Virus record (IMG/VR): IMGVR_UViG_3300006638_000027
Coordinates: 1 to 21,970 of that record
DNA from: a virus
Length of the DNA: 21,970 nt
Strand: one strand, 5' to 3'
A program made the translations under genes and the position numbers. The notes beneath the pieces were generated by a model. It was not told the origin of the DNA. It saw nothing but the letters and a program-made list of their open reading frames with translations, and did not search any database. This document shows positions 1 through 6,175 of this stretch, one piece after another. The number at the start of each line of letters is the position of its first letter. Position 1 is the first letter of the stretch.

Positions 1-403
1 TTGGCCCGGCAGCGCCGCCGCCGCCCGCACCTTCGTTTGTGCCGCCGTTGCCACCGTTATATTTTGTGGTTCCCGAGCCTCCCGAGCCTCCAGTGCCGCT
101 GCTGCTACCACCGATGGCTTCAACCGTCCCGGTAGCGCTGAACCACGTCACGCCGCCGCTCGTAGCACCCGTGCCGTTATTATACCCCGTGCCCCCGGTG
201 CCGATCACGATGGGAATTATTGAGCCAGAGGTAGATACGAAGTTTACAATTTTGCTATAACTTCCACCACCACCGCCCTTACCCGTGCCACCGGAACTAC
301 CGCCGCCGCCGCCGCCGATCACTTCTATGGTATTTACATTGGTCCAGTCTGACGGAATCGTGTAGCTTGTGCCGCTGGTGAGAATGACTACTTTTTGTGT
401 CAT
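1..403 (-). CDS. Glycine-rich tail fibre-like protein (C-terminus cut by window edge)
   Basis: Open on the minus strand from ATG at 403 to the left edge with no stop (134 codons visible), so the C-terminal part lies outside. The N-terminus begins MTQKVVILTSGTSYTIP, followed by a Trp, an IEVIGGGGGG tract at about residues 27-36, a second Gly tract and a GGVTWF motif near residue 90. This layout is typical of the Gly-rich fibre or appendage proteins of tailed phages, in which a short beta domain is followed by polyglycine-rich sheets. The coding GC rises in the Gly tracts because of repeated GGC/GGT codons. The Shine-Dalgarno is weak (TGGAA). It is the last gene of the leftward virion operon in view. 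Receptor binding is inferred from family appearance only. Confidence 0.7.
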   Translation of the reverse strand, partial: MTQKVVILTSGTSYTIPSDWTNVNTIEVIGGGGGGSSGGTGKGGGGGSYSKIVNFVSTSGSIIPIVIGTGGTGYNNGTGATSGGVTWFSATGTVEAIGGSSSGTGGSGGSGTTKYNGGNGGTNEGAGGGGAAGP

Positions 404-446
404 ATTAAAATTCCAGCATTTCTAATGACAAAAAGAGGGTAGTCTC

Positions 447-956
447 CTAATTTGTCGCGTTGCCGTTCATGTTATTAAAACCAGGCCTGTTTGCCAGACT
501 GCCGATAAGATGAGCGGAGGCACTGCGCACAACTGTCAATATAGGAATGTGATGAGCATTAAGATGGTCATTCACCTCTTCAAAGAACTTCGGCTCCATC
601 TCGCTGGTGCGAAGTTTCCCAAGCGTAACCATCTGGTGGGCAATCCTTGCGGACTTTGCCAGAGTGTCAGGGTAATGAATAATCACGTTAGGCACCTTTC
701 CGGGTTGCATTACCCGGATGGGAACATGGGGTTCGCAGGCCAATGAAAGGAAGATTTCGCCATCACCTTCAGCCTCGGACCCAATAGCAACATGAGTCAT
801 AACCAGATCGGTGTCTTCTGTCACCTCTGGAAACATTACACGTATATACAATGCCCCTATTTCAAGCTCTACCGGAACGCGGGCATAGCCTTTATATGTT
901 ATCTCATTGTCACCCTGAGATGACGGCTTCGCGGTGTGGATTGATGCCCATGCCAT
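447..956 (-). CDS. Virion/tail-associated hypothetical protein
   Basis: 169 aa if read from ATG at 956, which overlaps the upstream stop as TAATG and has GGAG nine bases upstream. A start at 971 would add five residues but lacks this coupling. The N-terminus (WASIHTAKP, then YKGYARVPVE around residues 26-35) resembles the LHTADP ... YARVAV block of the frameshifted gene at 1146-1572, so the two probably share a beta-rich domain. The remainder contains no motif I recognise; the C-terminal 60 residues look helical. Its place between fibre-type genes suggests a tail or appendage component. Function is not established. Confidence 0.7.
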   Translation of the reverse strand: MAWASIHTAKPSSQGDNEITYKGYARVPVELEIGALYIRVMFPEVTEDTDLVMTHVAIGSEAEGDGEIFLSLACEPHVPIRVMQPGKVPNVIIHYPDTLAKSARIAHQMVTLGKLRTSEMEPKFFEEVNDHLNAHHIPILTVVRSASAHLIGSLANRPGFNNMNGNATN

Positions 957-1141
957 TATAGAACACTCCAATCATCTGCAAAGATATCACCACTCATAGG
1001 ATGATAGTGCTGTGACGGATGATCCTTTGAAGACCAAAGCAAGTCATCATTGTCATAGCTGACATTGGCGCTGCTCGACCACATAGAGCGCGCGACCCTC
1101 GTTCCCTCTTTCGCCAATTTCATTGCTTCGAGAAAGTTCAT
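956..1141 (-). CDS. DUF2829/Tad2-like small protein (possible Thoeris inhibitor)
   Basis: 61 aa. It begins MNFLEAMKLAKEGTRVARSMW, and ends with SGDIFADDWSVL. An N-terminal F-x-EA-x(5)-G-x-x-V-x-R-x-x-W block plus a C-terminal D-hydrophobic-x-A-D-DW-x-V block is the signature of the DUF2829 family. Some members (Tad2) bind the cyclic ADP-ribose signal of the Thoeris defence and so block it. This copy is short, retaining both conserved ends but little between them. It lies four bases after the stop of the gene at 1146-1572 and its own stop overlaps the next start. Placement among virion genes rather than in an early region is notable. The family call is fairly sure; anti-Thoeris activity is inference. 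Confidence 0.6.
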   Translation of the reverse strand: MNFLEAMKLAKEGTRVARSMWSSSANVSYDNDDLLWSSKDHPSQHYHPMSGDIFADDWSVL

Positions 1142-1145
1142 TAAT

Positions 1146-1572
1146 TTAGCTCAGGGTAAGAATTGACGCCGTTGTGAGAGAGGGGGTAACACCCGACGAT
1201 ACTGCAATCGTTGGGCTGATAGAGCCAGCGAAGAACAGAAGTCCGTTCCCGCTCGATACTGCGCCAAGACCGGCATATTGCTCTGTCTCGCTCCCGCCCG
1301 TAGCGGCAGGAAAGCTGATATTTGCGACAGGAACTACGGTGTTGGTGCTGACTGTCCACCCGCTTCCGCTACGAGCCACGGCTACACGCGCATAGCTGGT
1401 GTAAGCAGCCTCAGACGTGCTTTGCGTTCCCGCAGTCGGATCTGCAGTATGAAGCGAGGCATACACATTCGTTGTGGGGGGCTGCAGCATTCTGTGCGAT
1501 ACCAGCAATTGACGTGCCCTCAAAAATAAGGTTAAGCAAGCCAGTTGCGAATGTTCCTGCGGTTCCGGTCAT
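1146..1572 (-). CDS. Tail/fibre-type structural protein with a +1 frame break
   Basis: Two frames together form one recognisable phage protein. Frame A starts at ATG 1572 with AGGAGG nine bases upstream, one base after the previous stop, and reads MTGTAGTFATGLLNLIFEG ... IAQNAAAP, then terminates at 1411. The second frame carries the family's continuation, NVYASLHTADP ... YTSYARVAV ... GVTPSLTTAS, down to the stop at 1146, but has no start codon with a ribosome site. The frames join by skipping one base inside a run of six C residues (minus strand; 1476-1481). Joined, the product is about 141 aa, with the order N-terminal LLNLIF, LHTADP, YARVAV, GVTP that I know from intact phage homologues. 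It may be an assembly error, a real mutation or phase variation, or programmed slippage. Confidence 0.7.
1476..1481 (-). other. C6 homopolymer at the frame junction
   Basis: Six consecutive G on the plus strand (C6 in the mRNA). In the start-proximal frame it reads GCC CCC CAC. A one-base forward slip on CCC-C, or a five-base tract, would restore the downstream family reading frame. Confidence 0.75.
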
Positions 1573-1573
1573 A

Positions 1574-1927
1574 TTATGTTGGCCCTCCTGGGCTTCCTGC
1601 TTGAATTGATGTCATTTTAACCGATTCCATGCCGGATGTTCCTATGGAGTTGACAAATACTCTGGAAGCAGTAACCGGAAAGGCAAAGTTGTCAGCCTGA
1701 TTGGTGGTAGCATTCACCAGATCGGTGTTGTCGTGATTAAACCACGTACAGTTTGATGGCAGTGTATTAAAGATATCGTCACCCGTATGCTGCACGGTGT
1801 AGTTTATAGTCCCGCCGGTAGCGATGACGCAAAACAGACTCACATTAAACGGACTGTGAAAATAGTCATAGGTAACTGGCAGGCTCGCGCCAGTTGTAAG
1901 ACTCATACTGGTGGTTTGGCGCTGCAT
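1574..1927 (-). CDS. Conserved small phage virion protein
   Basis: 117 aa, start at ATG 1927 with an AGGAAGGTG ribosome site. The sequence order is SLTTGAS, a PFNVSLFCVI strand, a TINYTVQHTGDDIF block at about residues 41-54, TWFNH at about 62-66, an NFAFPVTASRVFV block, and a closing MTSIQAG. I recognise this as a common short beta-rich protein encoded downstream of capsid genes in phages with this kind of portal. In such homologues the VQ-x-T-x-DDIF, TW-x-x-H and AFPV-x-x-x-R positions recur. The exact role (decoration or tail interface) is unknown. Its stop is one base before the next start, suggesting translational coupling. Confidence 0.7.
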   Translation of the reverse strand: MQRQTTSMSLTTGASLPVTYDYFHSPFNVSLFCVIATGGTINYTVQHTGDDIFNTLPSNCTWFNHDNTDLVNATTNQADNFAFPVTASRVFVNSIGTSGMESVKMTSIQAGSPGGPT

Positions 1928-1938
1928 ATTGCACCTTC

Positions 1939-3153
1939 CTAAACTGGCGTTACGCCGCAGAGGAACTGAGGGGAATCAGGTGTGGCACGCGCAATGTTGA
2001 GGAAGGGCAGCGTCTGGTAAATCACAAGACGATTCGCACCCTGCGAAGCAGTCTGCAGCGCGTATGTACCGCGCGGATCCCCCGTGCTGGTGGTAGCGGG
2101 AGTCGTTTGGTCAGCCTTCGTCCAACCGGTCGCAGACGTAATAAGTGTCTGGCCGAAGTAAATCATCAGATTTTCCCAGAAATCATTACGAAAGGGGAAT
2201 CCAAACAGATCCTGCGTCACGATTGAATAAGTGTGAGTGCTGTCAGCAAAGCCCGGAGTGACCGAGTTAATCATTTTATATGTCTTCACCGACTTCCCGG
2301 TGGTCGCACCGGATGCGATGGTAACAACTTCGCTTTGGGTCTGGCCATAAATATCAGCACCCTTGATGGTAAATGCGCCACCCGCAGAAAGAGCAGTGCC
2401 TACAATAGACACGCCGCGCTCAAGGGTTTGGGTTTCATCAAACACCAAAGCAGCACCACCGGCGATGTATGGAGCATAGAAGGTGGGTCGAATGGGGCCT
2501 GCACCATTAATATTAGCCCAGCCGGGAAGTCCCGAGCAAATACGGGCGGTCGTGGAGTTGGTAGCCAGAGCCTTGTCTGCGACAGTGATGGTCGTTGCGG
2601 TCGCCAGAGACACGACATAGGTAAACAGATGGGCCGTGCCAGCGGCGTTGCCGACATTGGTGATGATAATGGGCTGTCCAACGCGGTAAATCGTGCTATT
2701 GGCCACCGTCACGGTAACAGAGGCTGACGTTGTGCTCGGAGTTTCAATACCAAGATCCAGCGCCAATGCGCCGGTAGCAATCGCACCGGTGGCAAAATTC
2801 TGGTACGGAATATTCAGCGACACGCCAACAGACGCGCCGGTAGCAAGGGTCATCGCCACTCCGCTTATCGCGGGCTGCGGGCTTGCGACGTTGGCCGTGT
2901 TACCAGATGTACCGGCAGTGGCCGGGATGGCGCTTACAGCAATAACATCCGGAGCAGCGTAAAAGGATCTGATAACACCAGGATTATCCAGAGCATCCTT
3001 GGGTAACGGATAATAGCGGACATCCGGGAATGCCTGTCCCTGATAGGTAATATTCGGACCTGCAACAGGGTTAGTCTTCTGGCCGCTGGTTGCAACGGCA
3101 TCCATCATATTGCCAGCGGTAACTAGCGGTCCTGAAAATACATCTGCTGACAT
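1939..3153 (-). CDS. Large virion structural protein, function unassigned
   Basis: 404 aa, ATG at 3153 with AAGGA upstream. The N-terminal 60 residues contain QAFPDVRYYPLPKD and then a hydrophobic Ala/Thr/Val-rich region. Residues about 130-210 hold a beta-rich stretch with VGQPIIITNVG and TTITVADKALA, like an Ig-like or barrel domain. The C-terminal third carries DIYGQTQSEVV, DLFGFPFRND and DPRGTYALQTAS, blocks I associate with a conserved structural protein next to the capsid gene in related phages. There is no signal peptide or catalytic motif. Position directly downstream of the major capsid gene supports a head or neck role. The family is recognised; the function is not. Confidence 0.7.
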   Translation of the reverse strand: MSADVFSGPLVTAGNMMDAVATSGQKTNPVAGPNITYQGQAFPDVRYYPLPKDALDNPGVIRSFYAAPDVIAVSAIPATAGTSGNTANVASPQPAISGVAMTLATGASVGVSLNIPYQNFATGAIATGALALDLGIETPSTTSASVTVTVANSTIYRVGQPIIITNVGNAAGTAHLFTYVVSLATATTITVADKALATNSTTARICSGLPGWANINGAGPIRPTFYAPYIAGGAALVFDETQTLERGVSIVGTALSAGGAFTIKGADIYGQTQSEVVTIASGATTGKSVKTYKMINSVTPGFADSTHTYSIVTQDLFGFPFRNDFWENLMIYFGQTLITSATGWTKADQTTPATTSTGDPRGTYALQTASQGANRLVIYQTLPFLNIARATPDSPQFLCGVTPV

Positions 3154-3160
3154 GGATTAT

Positions 3161-3184
3161 TCCTTAGTCTAATTGTATATACAA
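3161..3184. promoter_or_regulatory. Recurring CTTAG / TGTATRT intergenic motif, copy 1
   Basis: In the 34-base gap between the capsid gene and the next gene the plus strand reads CCTTAG, then, eleven bases from its start, the perfect 12-base palindrome TTGTATATACAA (3173-3184). Similar CTTAG plus TGTATRT combinations occur in two other gaps (7212-7229, 8631-8650). No sigma70-like -35 is evident. It could be an operator, promoter element or processing site. Confidence 0.3.
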
Positions 3185-3187
3185 ATC

Positions 3188-4096
3188 CTAGAGTAACGGC
3201 GCAGTACCCCAGATCGCTCTCCAATCGTTATAACCAAAGCTATACCTTTGGTAGCCCTTCACCAAAACATTATCGGTCGTATCGTCGGTCCAGATTGAGG
3301 TTTCAAACGGAATACGATCAAGATAGATAAGGCCCTTGATGTTGGTGAGGACGAACCACGAATAAAGAGACGTTAAGAAATCCATCACCTCATAGCCTTC
3401 CGGTAACTGGCCGGTGGCAATAAGGGCATTCACATCGTTATCTGCAGTGCCGGGGCGCAGCTCAGTCTTCGTCAGGCGTGACGCCACGTACTCAAGTGAC
3501 GGCGGCACAAGCAGCTTGCGACCGCGAGCAAAGATTTTGAGGTTTGCATTGTTGCGGAATGCACGGATTGCAATCAGGGCGTTGTAAAGCGATGTCTCAT
3601 TCAGATCCACATCGGTCGTCGGCTGGTTGGCAACTGTTCCGCCATCAACCGGGTGAGCGGTATTGATAAGGGAAACGCCATCGCCGCCAATCTGGGTCTG
3701 GTAGGTGGTCGCGGTATTGAACAGGTTCGCACCGAGGATTTCCTGACCTTGCTGGAATGATTCCAGAAGGCCCAAATTCATCGGGTTAAACGCAGTTTTG
3801 TAGAGGTTGTCATCAATGGACTTGCGGGTTAGCGCATAGCCAAGAGCGATTTCCAGATGTTCCTGCGTGTAAACATAACGCTGGCCGGAGTTGTTGTCGA
3901 ACGTGGTCGCCTGACCTTCAGCCTTGATGTACGGGAGGCCGACATAGCGCATGCTGACCGAGCGCTCGACTGCCATCTGCGAAGTGCCCTTGGAATAAAC
4001 CTTGGACCACTGCATGGGAATCTGTTCGTACACGCCTGGGAGTTCCATGACACCCGGCAGGAGGAGGTCTTTAATATATGCAAGCGAGATAGCCAT
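3188..4096 (-). CDS. Major capsid protein (HK97/Mu gpT-like)
   Basis: 302 aa, ATG at 4096 with GGGGAG just upstream. The protein forms the head shell. Support: length typical of an HK97-fold subunit; an early region rich in aromatic and Gly residues (VYSKGTSQMAVERSVSM); a helical segment LGLLESFQQGQEILGANLFN at about 108-127 resembling the spine helix; an AHPVDGGT motif near residue 147, reminiscent of the head-subunit motif in Mu gpT-like proteins; and a long C-terminal beta-rich P-domain-like region ending near SFGYNDWRAIWG. It follows a capsid-associated protein gene and lies in a head operon with scaffold and portal upstream. There is no fused protease or delta domain. Confidence 0.75.
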   Translation of the reverse strand: MAISLAYIKDLLLPGVMELPGVYEQIPMQWSKVYSKGTSQMAVERSVSMRYVGLPYIKAEGQATTFDNNSGQRYVYTQEHLEIALGYALTRKSIDDNLYKTAFNPMNLGLLESFQQGQEILGANLFNTATTYQTQIGGDGVSLINTAHPVDGGTVANQPTTDVDLNETSLYNALIAIRAFRNNANLKIFARGRKLLVPPSLEYVASRLTKTELRPGTADNDVNALIATGQLPEGYEVMDFLTSLYSWFVLTNIKGLIYLDRIPFETSIWTDDTTDNVLVKGYQRYSFGYNDWRAIWGTAPLL

Positions 4097-4108
4097 CTAT
4101 TTTCTCCC

Positions 4109-4726
4109 CTATACGCCAGTTGCCGAAGTGCCAGACCATGCAGTTGGGTTGGCCATAACTTCGATGATATTGTTTGCGAGGGTGTTGTCGTACCCAAGGT
4201 TGCCGATAGGGCCAAGATAGTTGTTGTACCCAAGGCCGAGGATGCGGAACGGATAGGTGCTTGCGGTGGAAACCGTGCCAAAGTCAGCGTAAGCAGTGCT
4301 GAGGCCAGTCGTGGTATTGGGAGCTGCATTGGCTCCAAAATTGATATTCATGCCGACATTCGCCTGAACCACAGGGCCGCCGTTTCCGGACTGAACCGCG
4401 AATACTGCCTGAGTATCGGTGATCACCGAGGCGTATGCGCTGCCAGCCTGCACATTAGACGGTGCGAGCCATGCAAGCGTGCGAACTTTCTTTTGATTGA
4501 CTGTATCGTAATACTCTACCCAATCGACAATACCGAACACGGGGCTGTCTGTGACAAGAGCGCGGTCGATATAACCGGTGTTAAGCAGCTTAACCACATC
4601 ACCCTTGCCAAACGAATTGGAATTCGTTGAGGAGATTTCCTGCAGATTGGTCTGATATGTGGGGGCTGCGCTGAGATTGTTCCTAATGAAAGAAAATCCA
4701 TTAGGGGCCGAAGTGTTGCTTGCCAT
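4109..4726 (-). CDS. Capsid-associated structural protein
   Basis: 205 aa, ATG at 4726. It begins MASNTSAPNGFSFIRN and continues with GKGDVVKLLNTGYI, PVFGIVDWVEYYD, VITDTQAVFAVQ, TTTGLSTAYADFG and a terminal NNIIEVMANPTAW. I recognise this block order from a protein regularly encoded immediately upstream of the major capsid gene in related phages, probably a decoration or capsid-stabilising protein, though the biochemical role is unproven. It is beta-rich with no membrane segment. It lies 12 bases upstream of the capsid gene and is the first gene after a 134-base gap holding a promoter-like site, so the capsid operon may be boosted separately here. Confidence 0.7.
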   Translation of the reverse strand: MASNTSAPNGFSFIRNNLSAAPTYQTNLQEISSTNSNSFGKGDVVKLLNTGYIDRALVTDSPVFGIVDWVEYYDTVNQKKVRTLAWLAPSNVQAGSAYASVITDTQAVFAVQSGNGGPVVQANVGMNINFGANAAPNTTTGLSTAYADFGTVSTASTYPFRILGLGYNNYLGPIGNLGYDNTLANNIIEVMANPTAWSGTSATGV

Positions 4727-4792
4727 CTGACTAACCTAAAGTGTCAGGGAGCAACCAATCCGGCGCGGAAGGTTAGACTCGTTTATATTACC

Positions 4793-4810
4793 CCTCGCGG
4801 CGCGCGAAGG
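4793..4810. other. GC-rich hairpin in the leader of the capsid operon
   Basis: The sequence CCTCGCGGCGCGCGAAGG can fold into CCT/AGG plus CGCG/CGCG pairs with one bulged base and a 3-base loop. It sits between the promoter-like site (4826-4854) and the structural gene starting at 4726. It is not followed by a T-run on either strand, so it is unlikely to be an intrinsic terminator; it could stabilise or process the mRNA leader. Confidence 0.3.
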
Positions 4811-4825
4811 ACCTTCATTAAACGT

Positions 4826-4854
4826 ATAATAGCATTATAGCGAAGAAATGCAAA
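4826..4854 (-). promoter_or_regulatory. Sigma70-like promoter for the capsid operon
   Basis: On the minus strand TTTGCA (4854-4849) and TATTAT (4831-4826) are separated by 17 bases. A second TATAAT lies between them at 4839-4834. The site is in the only sizeable gap between the lysis and capsid genes, about 100 bases before the first start codon. Prediction is by eye only. Confidence 0.4.
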
Positions 4855-4860
4855 GAGAAA

Positions 4861-5031
4861 TTATTTTGTGCAGCTATCGTACAAATCTTCAAGCTGTTTG
4901 CAATACACGGCAACATCATTCCATGTCGTCCCGGTATAGGGAGGTCGCGGAGCGCAGATAGGAGAACTAGCGCAAGCTGCCAGTAATGCCAGCAGGAGGA
5001 GCTGCATTGCCGCAGTCAGTAGTTTTTTCAC
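4861..5031 (-). CDS. Outer-membrane spanin lipoprotein (Rz1-like)
   Basis: 56 aa from GTG at 5031. An in-frame TAA lies three codons upstream, so no longer form exists, and AAAGG precedes the start by about nine bases. The N-terminus has two Lys, a hydrophobic core of Leu and Ala, and the lipobox LLAAC with the lipidated Cys at residue 20. The mature part is 37 residues, with Pro-rich APRPPYTG and three further Cys. Its first 65 bases lie inside the i-spanin gene in another frame, the classic Rz/Rz1 arrangement. It would sit in the inner leaflet of the outer membrane and pair with the i-spanin to fuse membranes during lysis. The gene is easily missed because it is short and starts with GTG. 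Confidence 0.8.
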   Translation of the reverse strand: MKKLLTAAMQLLLLALLAACASSPICAPRPPYTGTTWNDVAVYCKQLEDLYDSCTK

Positions 5032-5209
5032 GTATGATTACCTTTTGAATAGTAGCCGTGTCCTTGATGATCTTCACTTCACCTGCGGCAGCTTTGTGTT
5101 CCTGAGTAATAGCTGCATTCTCACCTTTATATCCCGTATACCAGACATGAGTGGTCCAGCCCGCTACAAAAGCAGCAAAAATAAATCCTATCGTGAAATA
5201 AATATTCAT
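4967..5209 (-). CDS. Inner-membrane spanin (Rz-like)
   Basis: 80 aa, ATG at 5209 overlapping the upstream stop as ATGA. An N-terminal transmembrane helix (about residues 3-24, IYFTIGFIFAAFVAGWTTHV) is followed by a short charged, Ala/Lys/Glu-rich helical periplasmic region (about 30-66) and a terminal CGNAAPPAG tail. This is the topology of an i-spanin, though it is about half the length of lambda Rz. The overlapping lipoprotein gene in the +1 frame strongly supports the call. The C-terminal Cys could form a disulfide dimer, as known for spanins; that is inferred. Confidence 0.7.
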   Translation of the reverse strand: MNIYFTIGFIFAAFVAGWTTHVWYTGYKGENAAITQEHKAAAGEVKIIKDTATIQKVIIREKTTDCGNAAPPAGITGSLR

Positions 5210-5445
5210 GGCTTGTCCGTCTTTGCTTTGTATCCGATGCCAGCAGCCCCAGCTCCGAGAAGGGAGCCATACCCGGTGCCGTACTGCATGGCATTAAACG
5301 AATGCTCCAAATAAACACCGTAACAGGCAAGCCCAAGAAAGATCAAAGAGCCAGCAATAAGTAATACGCGCGCAGGGCAAACAGTCTGTCCGTCGTTTTC
5401 AGTAATCAGATCGGAAACAAAGTTCACAGTTTTGATTCCAGCCAT
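5206..5445 (-). CDS. Holin-like small membrane protein
   Basis: 79 aa when started at ATG 5445 (MAGIKTVNFV). A longer start at 5478 would run further into the upstream gene. There is one clear transmembrane segment at about residues 29-49 (VLLIAGSLIFLGLACYGVYL), then a Gly/Ala-rich weakly hydrophobic segment YGSLLGAGAAGIGYKA at about 59-74 that may form a second helix, and a charged tail. Adjacency to the spanin pair suggests a holin or pinholin, but no endolysin is seen in the window and no family motif proves it. Its first 22 bases overlap the preceding 52-aa gene. Confidence 0.5.
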   Translation of the reverse strand: MAGIKTVNFVSDLITENDGQTVCPARVLLIAGSLIFLGLACYGVYLEHSFNAMQYGTGYGSLLGAGAAGIGYKAKTDKP

Positions 5446-5582
5446 GCCTTGGCCTTTGCAATCTCTTCCTTGGTCCACGTGCCAAAAGCTTCCAGATGGG
5501 CAATAATACCCGTTGTTTCCGTCTTCGCTTCTACAACAGCTGTATCAACCGCTGCGCCAGCCTGTTCAAGATTGTCAGTCAT
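5424..5582 (-). CDS. Small acidic/helical hypothetical protein (52 aa)
   Basis: ATG at 5582 preceded by AAAGGAG at a good distance. The product begins MTDNLEQAGAAVDTAVVEAK and ends with a WTKEEIAKAKAWLESKL helix. It is Ala/Glu/Lys-rich, with no membrane segment or Cys. It lies 11 bases after the preceding head-region gene and overlaps the holin-like gene, so it is part of the same transcript. Short helical proteins of this type are often found beside phage lysis genes, but I cannot assign a function. Confidence 0.6.
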   Translation of the reverse strand: MTDNLEQAGAAVDTAVVEAKTETTGIIAHLEAFGTWTKEEIAKAKAWLESKL

Positions 5583-5593
5583 AGCATTCTCCT

Positions 5594-6175
5594 TTATTCA
5601 GGCACAGCCACGGGAGCAGGATTGCCCCCCGGCAGCTTCTCTTCAAATCCGCGCTCAAGAATAAATCTCTTCGCAGGCATGTCCTTCTCTTTGGACACCA
5701 TGCCCATTTCCTCAAATTTATCCTGAACGAGGGCACCAGCCTTACGCCCCTCCTCCTTCTTGGCCGCATCACTCATGGTCTTAGGGCGATACATAAGGAC
5801 GAGGCCCTCGTATTCAAAGATGTCACCCTGCTTAAAGGAGGCGAAATGCTCTTCAAAGCCATCGGAATTGCTCGGAAGATAGCGCCAGCCCGCTCGCCAC
5901 ACTTCTGCGGTGTGCTTCTTGTCGTCCTTGTTCAGCACGCTTTTGCGCTTCCACTCAATAGCGATGCCATCGGGGATTAGTTCTTTCGGCACATAGAGAA
6001 AGTCCTTAGCCTCATCGACTTCGCGCTTCACATTAGCGAAATCAGCAAGGGAAATAGGTTTGCGCGGGACAGATTTTGTGGATATTTCAGCCTCCGGGCG
6101 CTCATCACCACGATGGACAGCCAATGCTTCTTTTTGCGGATTCCACGTATTGGTCTTGGCAGGAACTTCAACCAT
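5594..6175 (-). CDS. Conserved head-region hypothetical protein
   Basis: 193 aa. The ATG at 6175 shares its A with the last base of the scaffold stop (TAATG), with GGGGAG eight bases upstream. The first five residues, MVEVP, are the same as those of the scaffold-like protein. The middle contains a basic stretch, GWRYLPSNSDG, and GDIFEYEGLVLMYRP (about residues 120-134), followed by a charged helix (KKEEGRKAGALVQDKFEEMG). The G-W-R ... GLVLM-x-RP pattern is one I associate with a conserved protein near the scaffold and capsid genes of podovirus-like phages. No enzymatic motif is visible. It probably acts in head assembly; the role is unknown. Confidence 0.6.
   Translation of the reverse strand: MVEVPAKTNTWNPQKEALAVHRGDERPEAEISTKSVPRKPISLADFANVKREVDEAKDFLYVPKELIPDGIAIEWKRKSVLNKDDKKHTAEVWRAGWRYLPSNSDGFEEHFASFKQGDIFEYEGLVLMYRPKTMSDAAKKEEGRKAGALVQDKFEEMGMVSKEKDMPAKRFILERGFEEKLPGGNPAPVAVPE

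Noticed and set aside
3857-4630. A 257-codon plus-strand open frame
   Set aside because: Antisense across two structural genes and the gap between them; shadow of their codon bias.
4793-4810. Hairpin as intrinsic terminator after the lysis genes
   Set aside because: No T-run follows on either strand; it lies downstream of a promoter-like site, so it is better viewed as leader structure.
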